The notes: generated from the letters alone by a model not told the origin. A stretch of DNA of 64,000 nucleotides from Planctomycetota bacterium (GCA_021604805.1 BQJR01000003.1:496001-560000); one strand, 5' to 3'; positions 11,378 through 21,106 are shown, counted from the first letter of the stretch. Made by a program: numbers and translations.

Positions 11378-11476
11378 CCAGCGTGTTCCTTGCGCAGGAA
11401 GATTGTTCCATCGAACACGGAGGGTCGCAACATCGCCCGCCGCTACGCCGTGACGATGCTGGTGTAGCTCGAATGC

Positions 11477-11482
11477 TATCTT
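11477..11482 (+). promoter_or_regulatory. Possible -10 element of the radical SAM/ABC operon
   Basis: TATCTT about 36 nt before the ATG at 11519 would give a leader of about 30 nt. No clear -35 can be seen. It lies between divergent genes. Confidence 0.3.
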
Positions 11483-11518
11483 GGCCGCCTTTCGCCACGC
11501 CCCTCAGACTCGAGTGCG

Positions 11519-13624
11519 ATGACCAGCCTGTTGCCTGCCGTGCGCCGCCTCGCCGAGGGCGTGCAGAACCCGATTCAGTACCTCGGCGGCGAGCTGAATG
11601 CCGTGGTCAAGGATCCGGACACGGTGTCGGCGCGCATGGTGCTCTGCTACCCCGACGTCTACGAGATCGGGGCGAGCCACAACGGCAGCCAAGTGCTGTA
11701 CAGCGTGCTCAACGCTGAGCCCGACTTGTCCTGCGAGCGCGCCTACACACCCTGGCCCGACATGGCCAGCGCCATGCGCGAGGCCGGCGTGCCGCTCTTC
11801 TCGCTCGAGACCCACGAGCCCGTTTCCAGCGCCGACGTGCTGGGCTTCACGCTGCAGACCGAGCTCACCTACTCCAATGTCCTGGAGACGCTCGACCTCG
11901 CCGGCCTCCCGATCTGGGCTCGCGAGCGCGACGCCAGCCACCCGATCGTGATCGCGGGCGGTCACGGCGCCCACTCCCCCGAAGTGCTCGCCGAGTTCGT
12001 CGACGTGTTCCTGCCGGGCGACGGCGAAGAGACGCTGCCGCTGTTCCTGCGCAAGGTCGCCGAGCTGCGCGCCGCGAACACGCCGCGCGAGGAACTGCTG
12101 CACGAACTCGCGCGCAGCTTCGCCTGGGCCTACGTCCCCGCGATGTACGACGCCGCCTTCGACGGCAAGAACGGTGCCTTCAACGGACTCACCCCGCGCT
12201 TCAGCGACGTGCCGAAGCGCATCCAAGGCGCCGCCGTGTTCGACTTCTCCGCCGTGCCGATCGCCACGCACCCGATCGTGCCCTTCGCGAAGACCGTCCA
12301 CGAGACGATCTCACTCGAGATCATGCGCGGCTGCACGCGCGGCTGCCGCTTCTGTCAGGCCGGCATGATCACGCGCCCGATGCGCTACCGCCGTGTGGAA
12401 GACTTGGTCGCTGCCGCCGAAGAGGCCATCGCCAACACCGGTTACGACGAGATCACGCTCACCTCGCTGTCCTCGGGCGACTACCCGTGGATCGAAGAAC
12501 TGATCACCGAGATGAACGCGCGCTTCGCGCCGCGCGGCGTGTCGGTGTCGCTGCCGAGTTTGCGCGTCACCGGAGAGCTTGCACGTTTGCCGGGCCTCAC
12601 GAACGGCGTGCGCAAGGGCGCGCTCACCTTCGCACCCGAGGTCGCCACGGACCGCCTGCGCAAGATCATCAACAAGGACATCCGCAACGAAGACATGCTC
12701 ACCTCGGCGCGCGCCGCGTACGCCGAAGGTTGGAGCAAGATCAAGATCTACTACATGATCGGCATCCCCGGCGAGATGGAAGAAGACCTGCGCGCCGTGG
12801 TCGAGTTCGCCGACGAACTCTCGCGCCTGCGCAGGGAAGTCACCGGCAAGGGCAAGGCGCAGATCAACGTCACCGTGACCACCTTTGTCCCGAAGGCCTT
12901 CGTGCCCTTCCAGTGGGACGGGATGATGGATCGCGAGACCGTGCGCGAGAAGCAGAACTGGATGCGCGGCCTCAACCGCAACCGCTCCGTGAAGCTCAAG
13001 TTCCACGACGCCGAGCAGAGCTACCTCGAAGGTGTGCTCGCGCGCGGTGATCGACGTCTCGCACCTGGCATCGCCGAGGCTTGGAAGCGCGGCGCGCGCT
13101 TCGACGCCTGGAGCGAACACGCCGACCTCGACCGCTGGCTCGACGCCTTCGACGCGCAAGGCATCGACCCCGACGCCTTCGCGCTGCGCGAACGCGGCGA
13201 ACACGAAGCGCTGCCCTGGGACCACCTCGACATCGGCCCGGCGCGCGAGTACCTGTGGGCCGAGCGCGAACGCGCGCGCCAGCTGATCAAGACCGACTAC
13301 TGCGTGGGCAAGGTCTGCCACGTGTGCGGCGTGCCGCCGAGCCTGTGCTTCGCGATCAAGCGCGACATGGGACTGCTCGACACGCAACAACGCGGCATCC
13401 TCGAGATCGACGAAGAAGGCCTCACCAAGGGCGTGGCGGGCGTGGACAAGAGCGCGGCGCGCACGCTGCGTGCGACCTCGCCGGGGCCGGTGCGCGCTCA
13501 CCGTCGCGCGAGGGATGCGAGCGCGGCGGGCTCCGTCGAAGCGGCGGGTTCGAACGAGTCGGCAGGCACCACGAGCGCGACTCAGGAGAACAGTGCGCCG
13601 AGCACGGAGCCGTCGTCTTCGTGA
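11519..13624 (+). CDS. B12-binding-type radical SAM protein (TIGR03960-like)
   Basis: A 701-residue protein. The N-terminal 200 residues form a Rossmann-like region resembling cobalamin-binding domains (MVLCYPDVYEIGASHNG, later GGHGAHSPE). The radical SAM core follows with C272-TRG-C276-RF-C279, and a long C-terminal part contains FVPKAFVPFQW, a family hallmark. Cys-containing residues near 600 (CVGKVCHVCG) may bind another metal. The family is widespread, often preceding a DUF2344 partner, and its reaction is not established. The last 60 residues are Ser/Ala-rich. It overlaps the following ABC transporter gene by 4 nt (GTGA), so translation is coupled. Confidence 0.85.
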   Translation: MTSLLPAVRRLAEGVQNPIQYLGGELNAVVKDPDTVSARMVLCYPDVYEIGASHNGSQVLYSVLNAEPDLSCERAYTPWPDMASAMREAGVPLFSLETHEPVSSADVLGFTLQTELTYSNVLETLDLAGLPIWARERDASHPIVIAGGHGAHSPEVLAEFVDVFLPGDGEETLPLFLRKVAELRAANTPREELLHELARSFAWAYVPAMYDAAFDGKNGAFNGLTPRFSDVPKRIQGAAVFDFSAVPIATHPIVPFAKTVHETISLEIMRGCTRGCRFCQAGMITRPMRYRRVEDLVAAAEEAIANTGYDEITLTSLSSGDYPWIEELITEMNARFAPRGVSVSLPSLRVTGELARLPGLTNGVRKGALTFAPEVATDRLRKIINKDIRNEDMLTSARAAYAEGWSKIKIYYMIGIPGEMEEDLRAVVEFADELSRLRREVTGKGKAQINVTVTTFVPKAFVPFQWDGMMDRETVREKQNWMRGLNRNRSVKLKFHDAEQSYLEGVLARGDRRLAPGIAEAWKRGARFDAWSEHADLDRWLDAFDAQGIDPDAFALRERGEHEALPWDHLDIGPAREYLWAERERARQLIKTDYCVGKVCHVCGVPPSLCFAIKRDMGLLDTQQRGILEIDEEGLTKGVAGVDKSAARTLRATSPGPVRAHRRARDASAAGSVEAAGSNESAGTTSATQENSAPSTEPSSS

Positions 13625-15366
13625 AGGTCGGCGCGTTCAGCCGTTCGCTCTCGTACTTCCCGCGGATCCGTCGCCGCTGGATGAAAGGCATGCTCTGCGT
13701 GCTGCCGAGCAGCGGGCTCGAGATCGCCGTGCCGCTCATCGTGCGCGAGGTCTACGGCGGCATCCGGCGCGGCGACATGAGCCTCGGCATGGTCGCGGCC
13801 TGGTCGTCACTCGCGCTGCTGCTGGTGCTGATCAAGGGCGCCGCCAAGTTCGGCATGCGCTGGTACATCACAGGCGCGAGTCGCGAGTTCGAGCAACACT
13901 TCCGCCAGGATCTCTTCGCGCATTTGATGACGCTCTCCCCGCGCGACGTGTCACATGTGCGCACCGGCGACATCATGTCGCGCTCCACCGCCGACGTGGA
14001 AGCCGTGCGTCTGATGCTCGGCCCCGGCGTGATGTACGTGAGCCAGGCGATCGTGATCGTGCCCGGCGCGCTGATCGCCATGGCGCTCATCGACCCCGTG
14101 CTGATGCTCGCGATGCTGGTGCCCTTCGTGGGGCTCGCCACGGTGATCCGTCTCGCGGCGCCGCCTACGCAACGCTGGAGTCAAGCCACACAGGAACGCT
14201 TGGCCGAGATCTCCACCGTGGCGCAAGAGAACATCTCGGGCATCCGCGTGGTGAAGGCCTTCGCGCGTGAAGCCGTGTCGAGCGGCGACTTCCGCAAGAT
14301 GGGCACCTCGCTCTTCGAGGCCAACTTGCGCCTGGCCACGCTGCGCGGACTCACCGCCGCCGCGATCACCGCCGTGAAGGAGTTCGGCGTGCTCGTGATC
14401 CTGGTGCTCGGCGGGCTGCACATCGTCGACGGGAACATGCAGCCCGAAGACATGTTCTTCTTCTTGATGGTGCTCAACATCGCGCTCTGGCCGCTGATCG
14501 CCATCGGCTGGATGCTGGGCATGTACCACCGCGGCAAGGCCGGCGCCGAGCGACTCGAAGAGCTCTTCGCGCTGCAGCCGTCGGTGCAAGAAGCCGCTGA
14601 GCCGCGCACGCCCGAGACCACGCGCGGCGCGCTCGAAGTGCGCGACCTCACGCACGCTTTCGACGGCGCACCGGTGTTGCAGAACGTGTCCTTCAAGGTG
14701 CCCGCGGGCGCCACGCTCGGCATCACAGGACGCACGGGTTGCGGCAAGACCACGCTCGTGCAGCTGCTCGCGCGCCTGATCGAACCGCCGCCCGGCACGG
14801 TGTTCATCGATGGTGTCGACGTGCGCGACCTGCCGCTCGACTGGCTGCGCAAGACCATCGGCGTCGTCCCGCAAGACACCTTCCTGTTCAGCGAGACGAT
14901 CCACGACAACATCGCCTTCGCCGGTGAGCACGTGGACCGCGAACAGGTGCTCGCCGCCGCGCGCCTCGCCCACATCCACGACGACATCGAGGGCTTCCCC
15001 ACCGGCTACGAGCAAGAGCTCGGCGAACGCGGCGTCACGCTCTCGGGCGGACAACGCCAGCGCACCGCCATCGCGCGCACGCTCGCCGCGCGCCCGCCGG
15101 TGATGGTGCTCGACGACTGCCTCTCGGCCGTCGACTCGGTCACCGAACAGAACATCCTGCGCCAGTTGCGCGGCGCGCTGGCCGAGCGCACGGCCGTGAT
15201 CGTGAGCCACCGCGTGTCGGCGCTCTCGCTGGCCGACCACGTGATCGTGCTCGACGAAGGCCGCGTGGAAGAAGCCGGCAGCCACGAAGACCTGCTCGCC
15301 CGCGGCGGCCTCTACGCCGAGCTCCACGAGCGTCAGCAGATCGAAGCGGAGCTCGACGAGCTGTGA
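13621..15366 (+). CDS. ABC exporter half-transporter, degenerate ATP site subunit
   Basis: A 581-residue protein with an N-terminal six-helix exporter domain and a C-terminal nucleotide-binding domain. Walker A is GRTGCGKTT (370-378) and the signature is LSGGQ (474-478). Walker B ends D498-D499, so the catalytic glutamate is replaced by aspartate. That substitution is typical of the non-catalytic site of heterodimeric exporters such as TM287/288. The GTG at 13621 overlaps the TGA of the radical SAM gene (GTGA). The longer reading frame upstream only shadows that gene. Its partner follows immediately with the same kind of overlap. The substrate may be a lipid or drug; unknown. Confidence 0.9.
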   Translation: MKVGAFSRSLSYFPRIRRRWMKGMLCVLPSSGLEIAVPLIVREVYGGIRRGDMSLGMVAAWSSLALLLVLIKGAAKFGMRWYITGASREFEQHFRQDLFAHLMTLSPRDVSHVRTGDIMSRSTADVEAVRLMLGPGVMYVSQAIVIVPGALIAMALIDPVLMLAMLVPFVGLATVIRLAAPPTQRWSQATQERLAEISTVAQENISGIRVVKAFAREAVSSGDFRKMGTSLFEANLRLATLRGLTAAAITAVKEFGVLVILVLGGLHIVDGNMQPEDMFFFLMVLNIALWPLIAIGWMLGMYHRGKAGAERLEELFALQPSVQEAAEPRTPETTRGALEVRDLTHAFDGAPVLQNVSFKVPAGATLGITGRTGCGKTTLVQLLARLIEPPPGTVFIDGVDVRDLPLDWLRKTIGVVPQDTFLFSETIHDNIAFAGEHVDREQVLAAARLAHIHDDIEGFPTGYEQELGERGVTLSGGQRQRTAIARTLAARPPVMVLDDCLSAVDSVTEQNILRQLRGALAERTAVIVSHRVSALSLADHVIVLDEGRVEEAGSHEDLLARGGLYAELHERQQIEAELDEL

Positions 15367-17276
15367 GTGTCGACGCGCACACCGAGAACAAGGTCGGCTC
15401 GAAAGCCGACCGTAAGCTGCTCGGGCGGCTGATGGTCTTCGCGCGCCCGCACGTGACAGCGCTCTGCGTCACCGTGCTGATGTTGATGGCGAACGTGCTG
15501 CTGCGTCTCATCGGCCCGTGGATCATCGCGCAGGTGATCGACGGCCCGGTCGAAACCGCGCGCGTCGCCAAGCTCGACGACACGCTCACTCCCGCGCTCA
15601 CCGACTCGCTCGTGAGCGAAGTCTTGAACTGGGGCTGGGTCTTCCTCGGCACCGCCTTCTTCCTGGCCGCCAACGCCGTGTTCCTCGAGTGGTTGATGAA
15701 CCGCACGGGACAGAACGTGGTGCTCACGGTGCGCAACGTGCTCTTCCACCACTTGCTGCGTCTGCCGGTCGGTTGGTTCGACAAGCACCACGTGGGTTGG
15801 GTCGTCACGCGCAGCACCAGCGACGTCGACTCACTGAGCGAGCTGTTCACCACCGGCGTGGCCACGATCGCGAAGGACATCCTGTCGATCATCGTGCTGC
15901 TCGGCGCGCTGTTCTGGCTCTCGCCCTCGCTCAGCCTGGTGGCCGTGTTCGTGCTGCCGGTGATGATCTTCGTGTCCTTCCGCTTCCGCTTGAAGGCGCG
16001 CATGGCTTACCGCGCCACGCGGCAGTCGCTGAGTCGCGTGAACGCCTTCCTGCAAGAGCGCCTCACCGGGCTCGACGTGGTGCACTTGTTCCGTCGCGAA
16101 CGCGCCAGTGCCGTCGGCTTCGGCGAGCGCAACGAGCGCTACTACCGCGACAACATGGTCACGGTGCGGCACTTCTCGCTGTTCTTCCCCACCGTGGATG
16201 TGCTCAGCCAGGTCGTGAAGCTGGGCACGCTCACCTGGGGCGCCGCGCTGATCTTCAGCGGCGACCTCGAGCTCGGCGTGTTCATCCAGTACTGGCTCTA
16301 CCTCGAGTTCATCTTCGAGCCGATCCGCGAGCTCGCCGAGCGCTACAACGTGCTGCAGGCGGGCATCGCCGCGGGCGAACGCATCTTCGGGATCCTCGAC
16401 GCGCCCACCGAGAACGGCAAGCAGGACCTCGAACAGATCGTGGCCGACACGGCTGCCGAGGCGGAGCGCACCGAGCCGCTCGTCACCCTGGCGCAAGCAC
16501 GCGAGAAGGATCAGAGCGGCCCCGCGATCCGCTTCGACAACGTGTCCTTCGCTTATGGCGACGGCCCCGACGTGATCTCCAACGTGTCCTTCGATGTGCA
16601 GCGCGGACAGAAGGTGGCCGTGGTCGGGCACACCGGCGCGGGCAAGACCACGCTCGTGAGTCTGTTGTGCCGCTTCCACGACACGTCGCGCGGGAAGGTC
16701 GAGTTGTTCGGCAACGACGTGCACGACCTGAGCCACGCAGAGTTGCGCCGTCGCATCGCCATCGTGCAGCAAGACGTGTTCCTGTTCAGCGACGACATCG
16801 CCGCCAACGTGCGCATGGGCGAGCCGCTCAGCGACGAACGCCTGCACGAGGTCGCGCGCGCCGTGAACGCCGACCGTTTCATCGACCCGCTGCCCGACGG
16901 CTTCGCCACGCGCTTGCTCGAACGCGGCAGCAACCTGTCGAGCGGGCAGCGTCAGTTGATCGCGTTCGCGCGCGCGCTCGCCGCCGACCCCGACATCCTC
17001 GTGCTCGACGAAGCCACGAGTTCCGTCGACAGTGAAACCGAACACTGGATCGAAGAAGCCACCGCCGCGCTCATGCAGGGCCGCACGAGCCTGGTGATCG
17101 CGCATCGCTTGTCCACGATCATCAACGCCGACAAGATCCTGGTGTTCCACAAAGGCGAGTTGCGCGAAGCCGGCACCCACGACGAGCTGCTCGCGCTCAA
17201 GGGCCTCTACCACAAGCTCTACCACCTGCACCTCGCGAGTGGCACGGGCGACGCGGCGGCCGGCACCGCACGCTGA
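15363..17276 (+). CDS. ABC exporter half-transporter, catalytic ATP site subunit
   Basis: A 637-residue exporter half-transporter with six membrane helices and an ATPase domain. Walker A is GHTGAGKTT (422-430), the signature is LSSGQ (525-529, a change from LSGGQ) and Walker B carries the catalytic E550 (LVLDEATSS). Compared with its neighbour, this subunit keeps the catalytic glutamate but has the altered signature, the expected complement in an asymmetric heterodimer. An extra linker of about 35 residues (420s nt 16420-16510) separates the two domains. It starts with GTG overlapping the previous stop. The final residues are Gly/Ala-rich. Confidence 0.9.
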   Translation: MSVDAHTENKVGSKADRKLLGRLMVFARPHVTALCVTVLMLMANVLLRLIGPWIIAQVIDGPVETARVAKLDDTLTPALTDSLVSEVLNWGWVFLGTAFFLAANAVFLEWLMNRTGQNVVLTVRNVLFHHLLRLPVGWFDKHHVGWVVTRSTSDVDSLSELFTTGVATIAKDILSIIVLLGALFWLSPSLSLVAVFVLPVMIFVSFRFRLKARMAYRATRQSLSRVNAFLQERLTGLDVVHLFRRERASAVGFGERNERYYRDNMVTVRHFSLFFPTVDVLSQVVKLGTLTWGAALIFSGDLELGVFIQYWLYLEFIFEPIRELAERYNVLQAGIAAGERIFGILDAPTENGKQDLEQIVADTAAEAERTEPLVTLAQAREKDQSGPAIRFDNVSFAYGDGPDVISNVSFDVQRGQKVAVVGHTGAGKTTLVSLLCRFHDTSRGKVELFGNDVHDLSHAELRRRIAIVQQDVFLFSDDIAANVRMGEPLSDERLHEVARAVNADRFIDPLPDGFATRLLERGSNLSSGQRQLIAFARALAADPDILVLDEATSSVDSETEHWIEEATAALMQGRTSLVIAHRLSTIINADKILVFHKGELREAGTHDELLALKGLYHKLYHLHLASGTGDAAAGTAR

Positions 17277-17424
17277 TCCACGCGTTCGCGTCGGTGGAAT
17301 GGACCGCCGCACCGTCGAGCTGGTGAGTGTCGCCCCATCCACTTGCCGGACGCGTGACGAGATCGCGCCCGTCGCCGACCAGATCGTCCGCTCAGCGCGG
17401 GCCCCACAAAGCCCCACAATCGGC

Positions 17425-17430
17425 TAAGCT
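17425..17430 (+). promoter_or_regulatory. Possible -10 element of the metalloprotease gene
   Basis: TAAGCT within the 244-nt gap after the ABC transporters. It would give a leader of about 85 nt before the ATG at 17521. The rest of the gap holds no recognisable gene. Confidence 0.3.
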
Positions 17431-17520
17431 GGCGCGCGTTGTCCCTTGGGCTGTGTGGCGTGGAGAGAGCGCTGTCTCCCCTGGGAAACGATCACGTCTT
17501 GAGTCAGGGGAGAGCTGTTC

Positions 17521-19674
17521 ATGGGCACGCTGCATCGTGGAACTCACAAGTTGCTGGGCCTGTGCGCCCTGGTCGGCACGCTCATCGCGCTCGTGTCGCA
17601 AGACAGCGCCGCGCAGCAGCAACGTCCGCTCAGCGGGCACCAACTCGCAGAGCTCTCGCTGGCTGAGGGTCGCGAGGTGGAGATGCTGCTGCCCGACCAT
17701 CTCTCGGCGCCGCATGAGCTGCCCATGCAGATCGACGGCCAGTGGCGCATGCTGCGACTCGAGCCGCACTCGATCCGCACGCCGAGCTTCCGTCTGCTGG
17801 TCACCGGCGACGACGGCCAGCTCGTCCGCGAGACGCCGCCGCCACCGCGCACGGTGCGCGGCACGATCCAGGGTTTCCCCCACAGCGAGATCGCGGGGTC
17901 GCTCGCGGAGGGTCGTCTCAGCATCCTGATGCGCCTGGAGCGTGACGGCCCGCTGTGGGCGGTTCAGCCGCTCTCGAACGGACGTCACGCGCTGTACCGC
18001 CGCGAGTCGGTGGTGAGCGCCGACACGCGCACATGCGGCACCTTCGCCCCCCACGACGACAGCGTGCCGCCCAGCTACGCCGCGCTGGAACCCGGCACCG
18101 AACTCAAGGTGGCTGAGCTCGCGCTGGAAGCCGACTACGAGTACTACCAGTTGCTCTTCGAGTCGGTGGGTTCGGTGGTCGGCGACCTCGAGACCATCGT
18201 GAAGCAGTCGCGCCTGATCTACTCGAACTCGTTGCAGATCTCCTTCGACTACGTGATCGACAACATCGTGGTGCGCACCACTCCCAACGATCCGTACGAA
18301 GGCACCGACGCCGAGGTGATCCTGAACCAGATGCGCAACACCTGGAACGGGAGCGGCACGCTGAACAGCATCCCACGCGCCACCGCTCACCTGTTCACCG
18401 GGCGCAACCTCGACTTCCCCGTGCTCGGCATCGCCTACGTGAACGTGATGTGCAACAAGCCGGTGGCCTACGGTCTCACCGAGTCGCGGGCGTACACGAA
18501 CTTGATCCAGCGCGTGGGCATCACGGCGCACGAAATCGGCCACAACTGGAGCGCGCCGCACTGCAACGGCACCTCCGACTGCGCGCTCATGTGCGCCTCG
18601 TTGCCCGGCTGCACCAACAACTTGCAGAAGTTCGGTGCCGTCTCCACGACCTTCATCAACTCGGCGCTGCAGGCTGCGAACTGCCTCACGGTCGACGTGG
18701 TGCCGTTGATCCCGATCCTGGCCAGCGCCACGCCCGACTTCGGTCCGCCCGAGGGTGGCGGCACGATCGACCTCTTCGGCGTCGACCTGCTCGTCGACGG
18801 GATGCCTACGGTTTCCATCGGTGACGTGTCCGCGGAGATCATGTCAGCCTCCGACACGGTCGTCACCGTGACGATCCCGCCGGGCGAAGGCGGCAGCAAC
18901 GTGGACATCGTGCTGCTGAGCGACAACGGCCTGACCTCACTCGAGCGCGCCTTCCGCTACACGCTCAACGTGGGTGCCGGCGACGACATCACGAGCTACT
19001 TCGATCCGCTCGAGATCGAGCGCTACAAGTTCACGGGCCTCGGCGGCTCCTTGCTCACCGCGCAAGTGATCCCGCTCAACCCGGAAGACGGTCTCATCTC
19101 GGGCATGCGCATCTACGGCCCCGACGACGAAGAGATCGTGTCGCTCGAAGGCACCGTGCCGAAGAAGGGCAAGCCGCTCGTGCTCAAGAAGTTCGAGCTG
19201 CCGAGCACCGGTGAGTACCGTCTCGAGGCCTACGCCATCGGCATCACCTGGGGCGACTACCAGCTCAAGACCAAGGTGAAGCTCACCAAGTCGGTGAAGC
19301 AAGTCCTGCCAGTGAGCAGCGCCGAACCGGAAGTCCCGCTGACCTTCAGCGCCGAAGCCGGCACGCTGCTCAAGCTCGCACACTTCAAGCGCCTGGCTCC
19401 CAAGGGCAAGTACAAGCTGGTCGACGACGAACCCGCCGACCTCGTGCCCGAGATCCTCTCGCTCACCGGGCCCGAGGGCCCGATCGACCTCAGCGGGATC
19501 CTCGAGTACTCACCGAAGGGCAAGTTCGTGCGCTTCAAGAAGCTCGAGCTGATGCACACCGGCGACTACACCTTGTTGCTCGGTGGCCTCGACGACAGCA
19601 TCGGCTTCGGCCGCGCGCGCCTGAAACTCAAGGTGCCGAAGCCCGACACCGAGAGCATCGTGATCGACGCCTGA
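17521..19674 (+). CDS. Secreted reprolysin-like zinc metalloprotease with IPT/TIG domain
   Basis: A 717-residue secreted protein. A signal peptide covers about residues 1-30 (LLGLCALVGTLIALVS then Ala-rich). A propeptide-like region precedes the catalytic domain, whose zinc site is H337-EIG-H341-NWSAP-H347, the extended HExxHxxxxxH of metzincins (M12B-like). Cys pairs follow (CNGTSDCALMCASLPGC). Residues about 400-480 form an IPT/TIG-like immunoglobulin fold (PDFGPPEGGGTIDLFG). The C-terminal 230 residues form two beta-rich pre-peptidase-like domains with repeated TGEYRLEAY / TGDYTLLLG patterns. It probably digests extracellular proteins. A 12-bp-stem hairpin follows the stop. Confidence 0.85.
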   Translation: MGTLHRGTHKLLGLCALVGTLIALVSQDSAAQQQRPLSGHQLAELSLAEGREVEMLLPDHLSAPHELPMQIDGQWRMLRLEPHSIRTPSFRLLVTGDDGQLVRETPPPPRTVRGTIQGFPHSEIAGSLAEGRLSILMRLERDGPLWAVQPLSNGRHALYRRESVVSADTRTCGTFAPHDDSVPPSYAALEPGTELKVAELALEADYEYYQLLFESVGSVVGDLETIVKQSRLIYSNSLQISFDYVIDNIVVRTTPNDPYEGTDAEVILNQMRNTWNGSGTLNSIPRATAHLFTGRNLDFPVLGIAYVNVMCNKPVAYGLTESRAYTNLIQRVGITAHEIGHNWSAPHCNGTSDCALMCASLPGCTNNLQKFGAVSTTFINSALQAANCLTVDVVPLIPILASATPDFGPPEGGGTIDLFGVDLLVDGMPTVSIGDVSAEIMSASDTVVTVTIPPGEGGSNVDIVLLSDNGLTSLERAFRYTLNVGAGDDITSYFDPLEIERYKFTGLGGSLLTAQVIPLNPEDGLISGMRIYGPDDEEIVSLEGTVPKKGKPLVLKKFELPSTGEYRLEAYAIGITWGDYQLKTKVKLTKSVKQVLPVSSAEPEVPLTFSAEAGTLLKLAHFKRLAPKGKYKLVDDEPADLVPEILSLTGPEGPIDLSGILEYSPKGKFVRFKKLELMHTGDYTLLLGGLDDSIGFGRARLKLKVPKPDTESIVIDA

Positions 19675-19698
19675 GGGCCCTGTCGGGCCGAGACGAAA

Positions 19699-19732
19699 CG
19701 CGGGCGCGCGGCAGGCATGTCGCGCGCCCGCG
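19699..19732 (+). terminator. Strong GC hairpin after the metalloprotease gene
   Basis: A perfect 12-bp inverted repeat (CGCGGGCGCGCG at 19699-19710 and its complement at 19721-19732) with a 10-nt loop begins 25 nt after the stop codon. There is no following T-tract, so it is either a GC-type terminator or an mRNA-stabilising structure. Confidence 0.5.
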
Positions 19733-19767
19733 CTCGTTGAAGTGCCGACTCGCCCAGCGCGCAGCCC

Positions 19768-19795
19768 TTCGATCGCGCACGCCAGAGGGTAGAGT
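19768..19795 (+). promoter_or_regulatory. Promoter of the Nramp-like gene, probable leaderless start
   Basis: TTCGAT at 19768-19773 and TAGAGT at 19790-19795 are 16 nt apart. The -10 box ends 8 nt before the ATG at 19804, the same geometry as at 106 and 8625. Confidence 0.45.
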
Positions 19796-19803
19796 CGGCG
19801 GCC

Positions 19804-21021
19804 ATGCGCGCGCGTCAGCTGCTCCCCGGACTGCTCGTCGCCGCCACGGGTGTGGGCGCGGGTGATCTCGTGCAGGGCGGGCTCGCGGGCTCGGCGGTCG
19901 GCGTCACCCTGATCTGGGCCGTGCTGCTCGGCGGCGTGCTCAAATTCACGCTCACCGAAGGGCTCACGCGCTGGCAGCTGGCCACGGGGAGCACGCTGCT
20001 CGAGGGTTGGGGGGAACGCCTCGGGCCCTGGGTGCTGGGTGGCTTCGCGCTCTACCTCGTGCTGTGGAGCCTGATCGTGGGCGGCGCGCTCATCTCGGCC
20101 TGCGGTGTGGCGGCGCAGAGCTTGTCGCCTTGGGACCTCGGCGCGGGCAGCGACACGCAGGCGCGTCTGCTCTGGGGCGCGCTGCACAGCGTGCTCGGTC
20201 TCGTGCTCGTGCGGCGCGGCGGCTTCGCGTTCTTCGAGCGCTTCATGACGCTCTGCATCGTGATCATGATCGTGGGCACGGGTTGGGCCGCGCTGCGCCT
20301 CGCGCCGCCTGCCGCCGAGCTGCTCGACGGCCTCGTCCCGCGCGTGCGCGACGGCGAGCTCGTGCACGTGCTCGCGTTGCTCGGCGGCGTGGGCGGCAGC
20401 GTCACGCTGCTCAGCTACGGCTACTGGATCGCGGAGCACGGTCGCGCCGGCGCGCAAGGTCTGCGCGTGTGTCGCGTCGACCTGGGGCTGGCTTACTTGA
20501 TGACGGCGCTCTTCGGCGTGGCACTGCTCGTGCTCGGCAGCCGCACGCAACTGCACGGCCGCGGCAGCGAGGTGGCCGTGCAACTCGCCGAACAACTCGG
20601 CGCCGCGCTCGGGCCTTGGGGGCGCACGGTGTTCCTGTTCGGCTTCTGGGGCGCGGTGTTCTCGAGCCTGCTCGGCGTGTGGCACGGCGTGCCCTATCTC
20701 GCGGCCGACACGCTGCGAGTGTTGCGTCGCGAAGCGCGCGTGGAGGGCTCGCTGGTGAACACGCGCAGCTACCGCGGCTACCAACTCGGGCTCGCGCTGC
20801 TGCCGCTCGCTCTGCTCGGCCTGGAGCTCCGCTTCGAAACCGTGCAGCGCGCCTACGCCGTCCTGAGCGCGCTCTTCATGCCTTTCCTGGCCTTCACACT
20901 GCTGCGGCTGAACGGGAAGCTCAGCGGCGGTTTCGCCCACGGTCGGCTGGCGCGCGTGCTGCTGCTGCTGACTCTCGGCCTGTTCCTGGAGCTCGGGCGA
21001 CGGAAGCTGTTCGCGGGCTGA
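19804..21021 (+). CDS. Nramp-like membrane transporter lacking the DPGN motif
   Basis: A 405-residue membrane protein with about 11 hydrophobic segments and the overall Nramp/LeuT-fold pattern (N-terminal LLPGLLVAATGVGAGDLVQG, then KFTLTEGLTRWQLATG). In true Nramp metal transporters the first helix carries DPGN and helix six MPH; here the corresponding places read GAGD and LSYGYW. Ion specificity is therefore uncertain: it could be a divergent divalent-cation or Mg transporter, or something else. Both flanking genes are separately promoted on the same strand. The start ATG lies 8 nt after a TAGAGT -10 box. Confidence 0.75.
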   Translation: MRARQLLPGLLVAATGVGAGDLVQGGLAGSAVGVTLIWAVLLGGVLKFTLTEGLTRWQLATGSTLLEGWGERLGPWVLGGFALYLVLWSLIVGGALISACGVAAQSLSPWDLGAGSDTQARLLWGALHSVLGLVLVRRGGFAFFERFMTLCIVIMIVGTGWAALRLAPPAAELLDGLVPRVRDGELVHVLALLGGVGGSVTLLSYGYWIAEHGRAGAQGLRVCRVDLGLAYLMTALFGVALLVLGSRTQLHGRGSEVAVQLAEQLGAALGPWGRTVFLFGFWGAVFSSLLGVWHGVPYLAADTLRVLRREARVEGSLVNTRSYRGYQLGLALLPLALLGLELRFETVQRAYAVLSALFMPFLAFTLLRLNGKLSGGFAHGRLARVLLLLTLGLFLELGRRKLFAG

Positions 21022-21106
21022 GCGTGGCGCCCCGCGCTCCGTTTCAGCCAAGAGGGCAGGCCTGCCGACAGCGAGCAGGGCAGCGTGCCGACCCGCGCCG
21101 TGCTGA

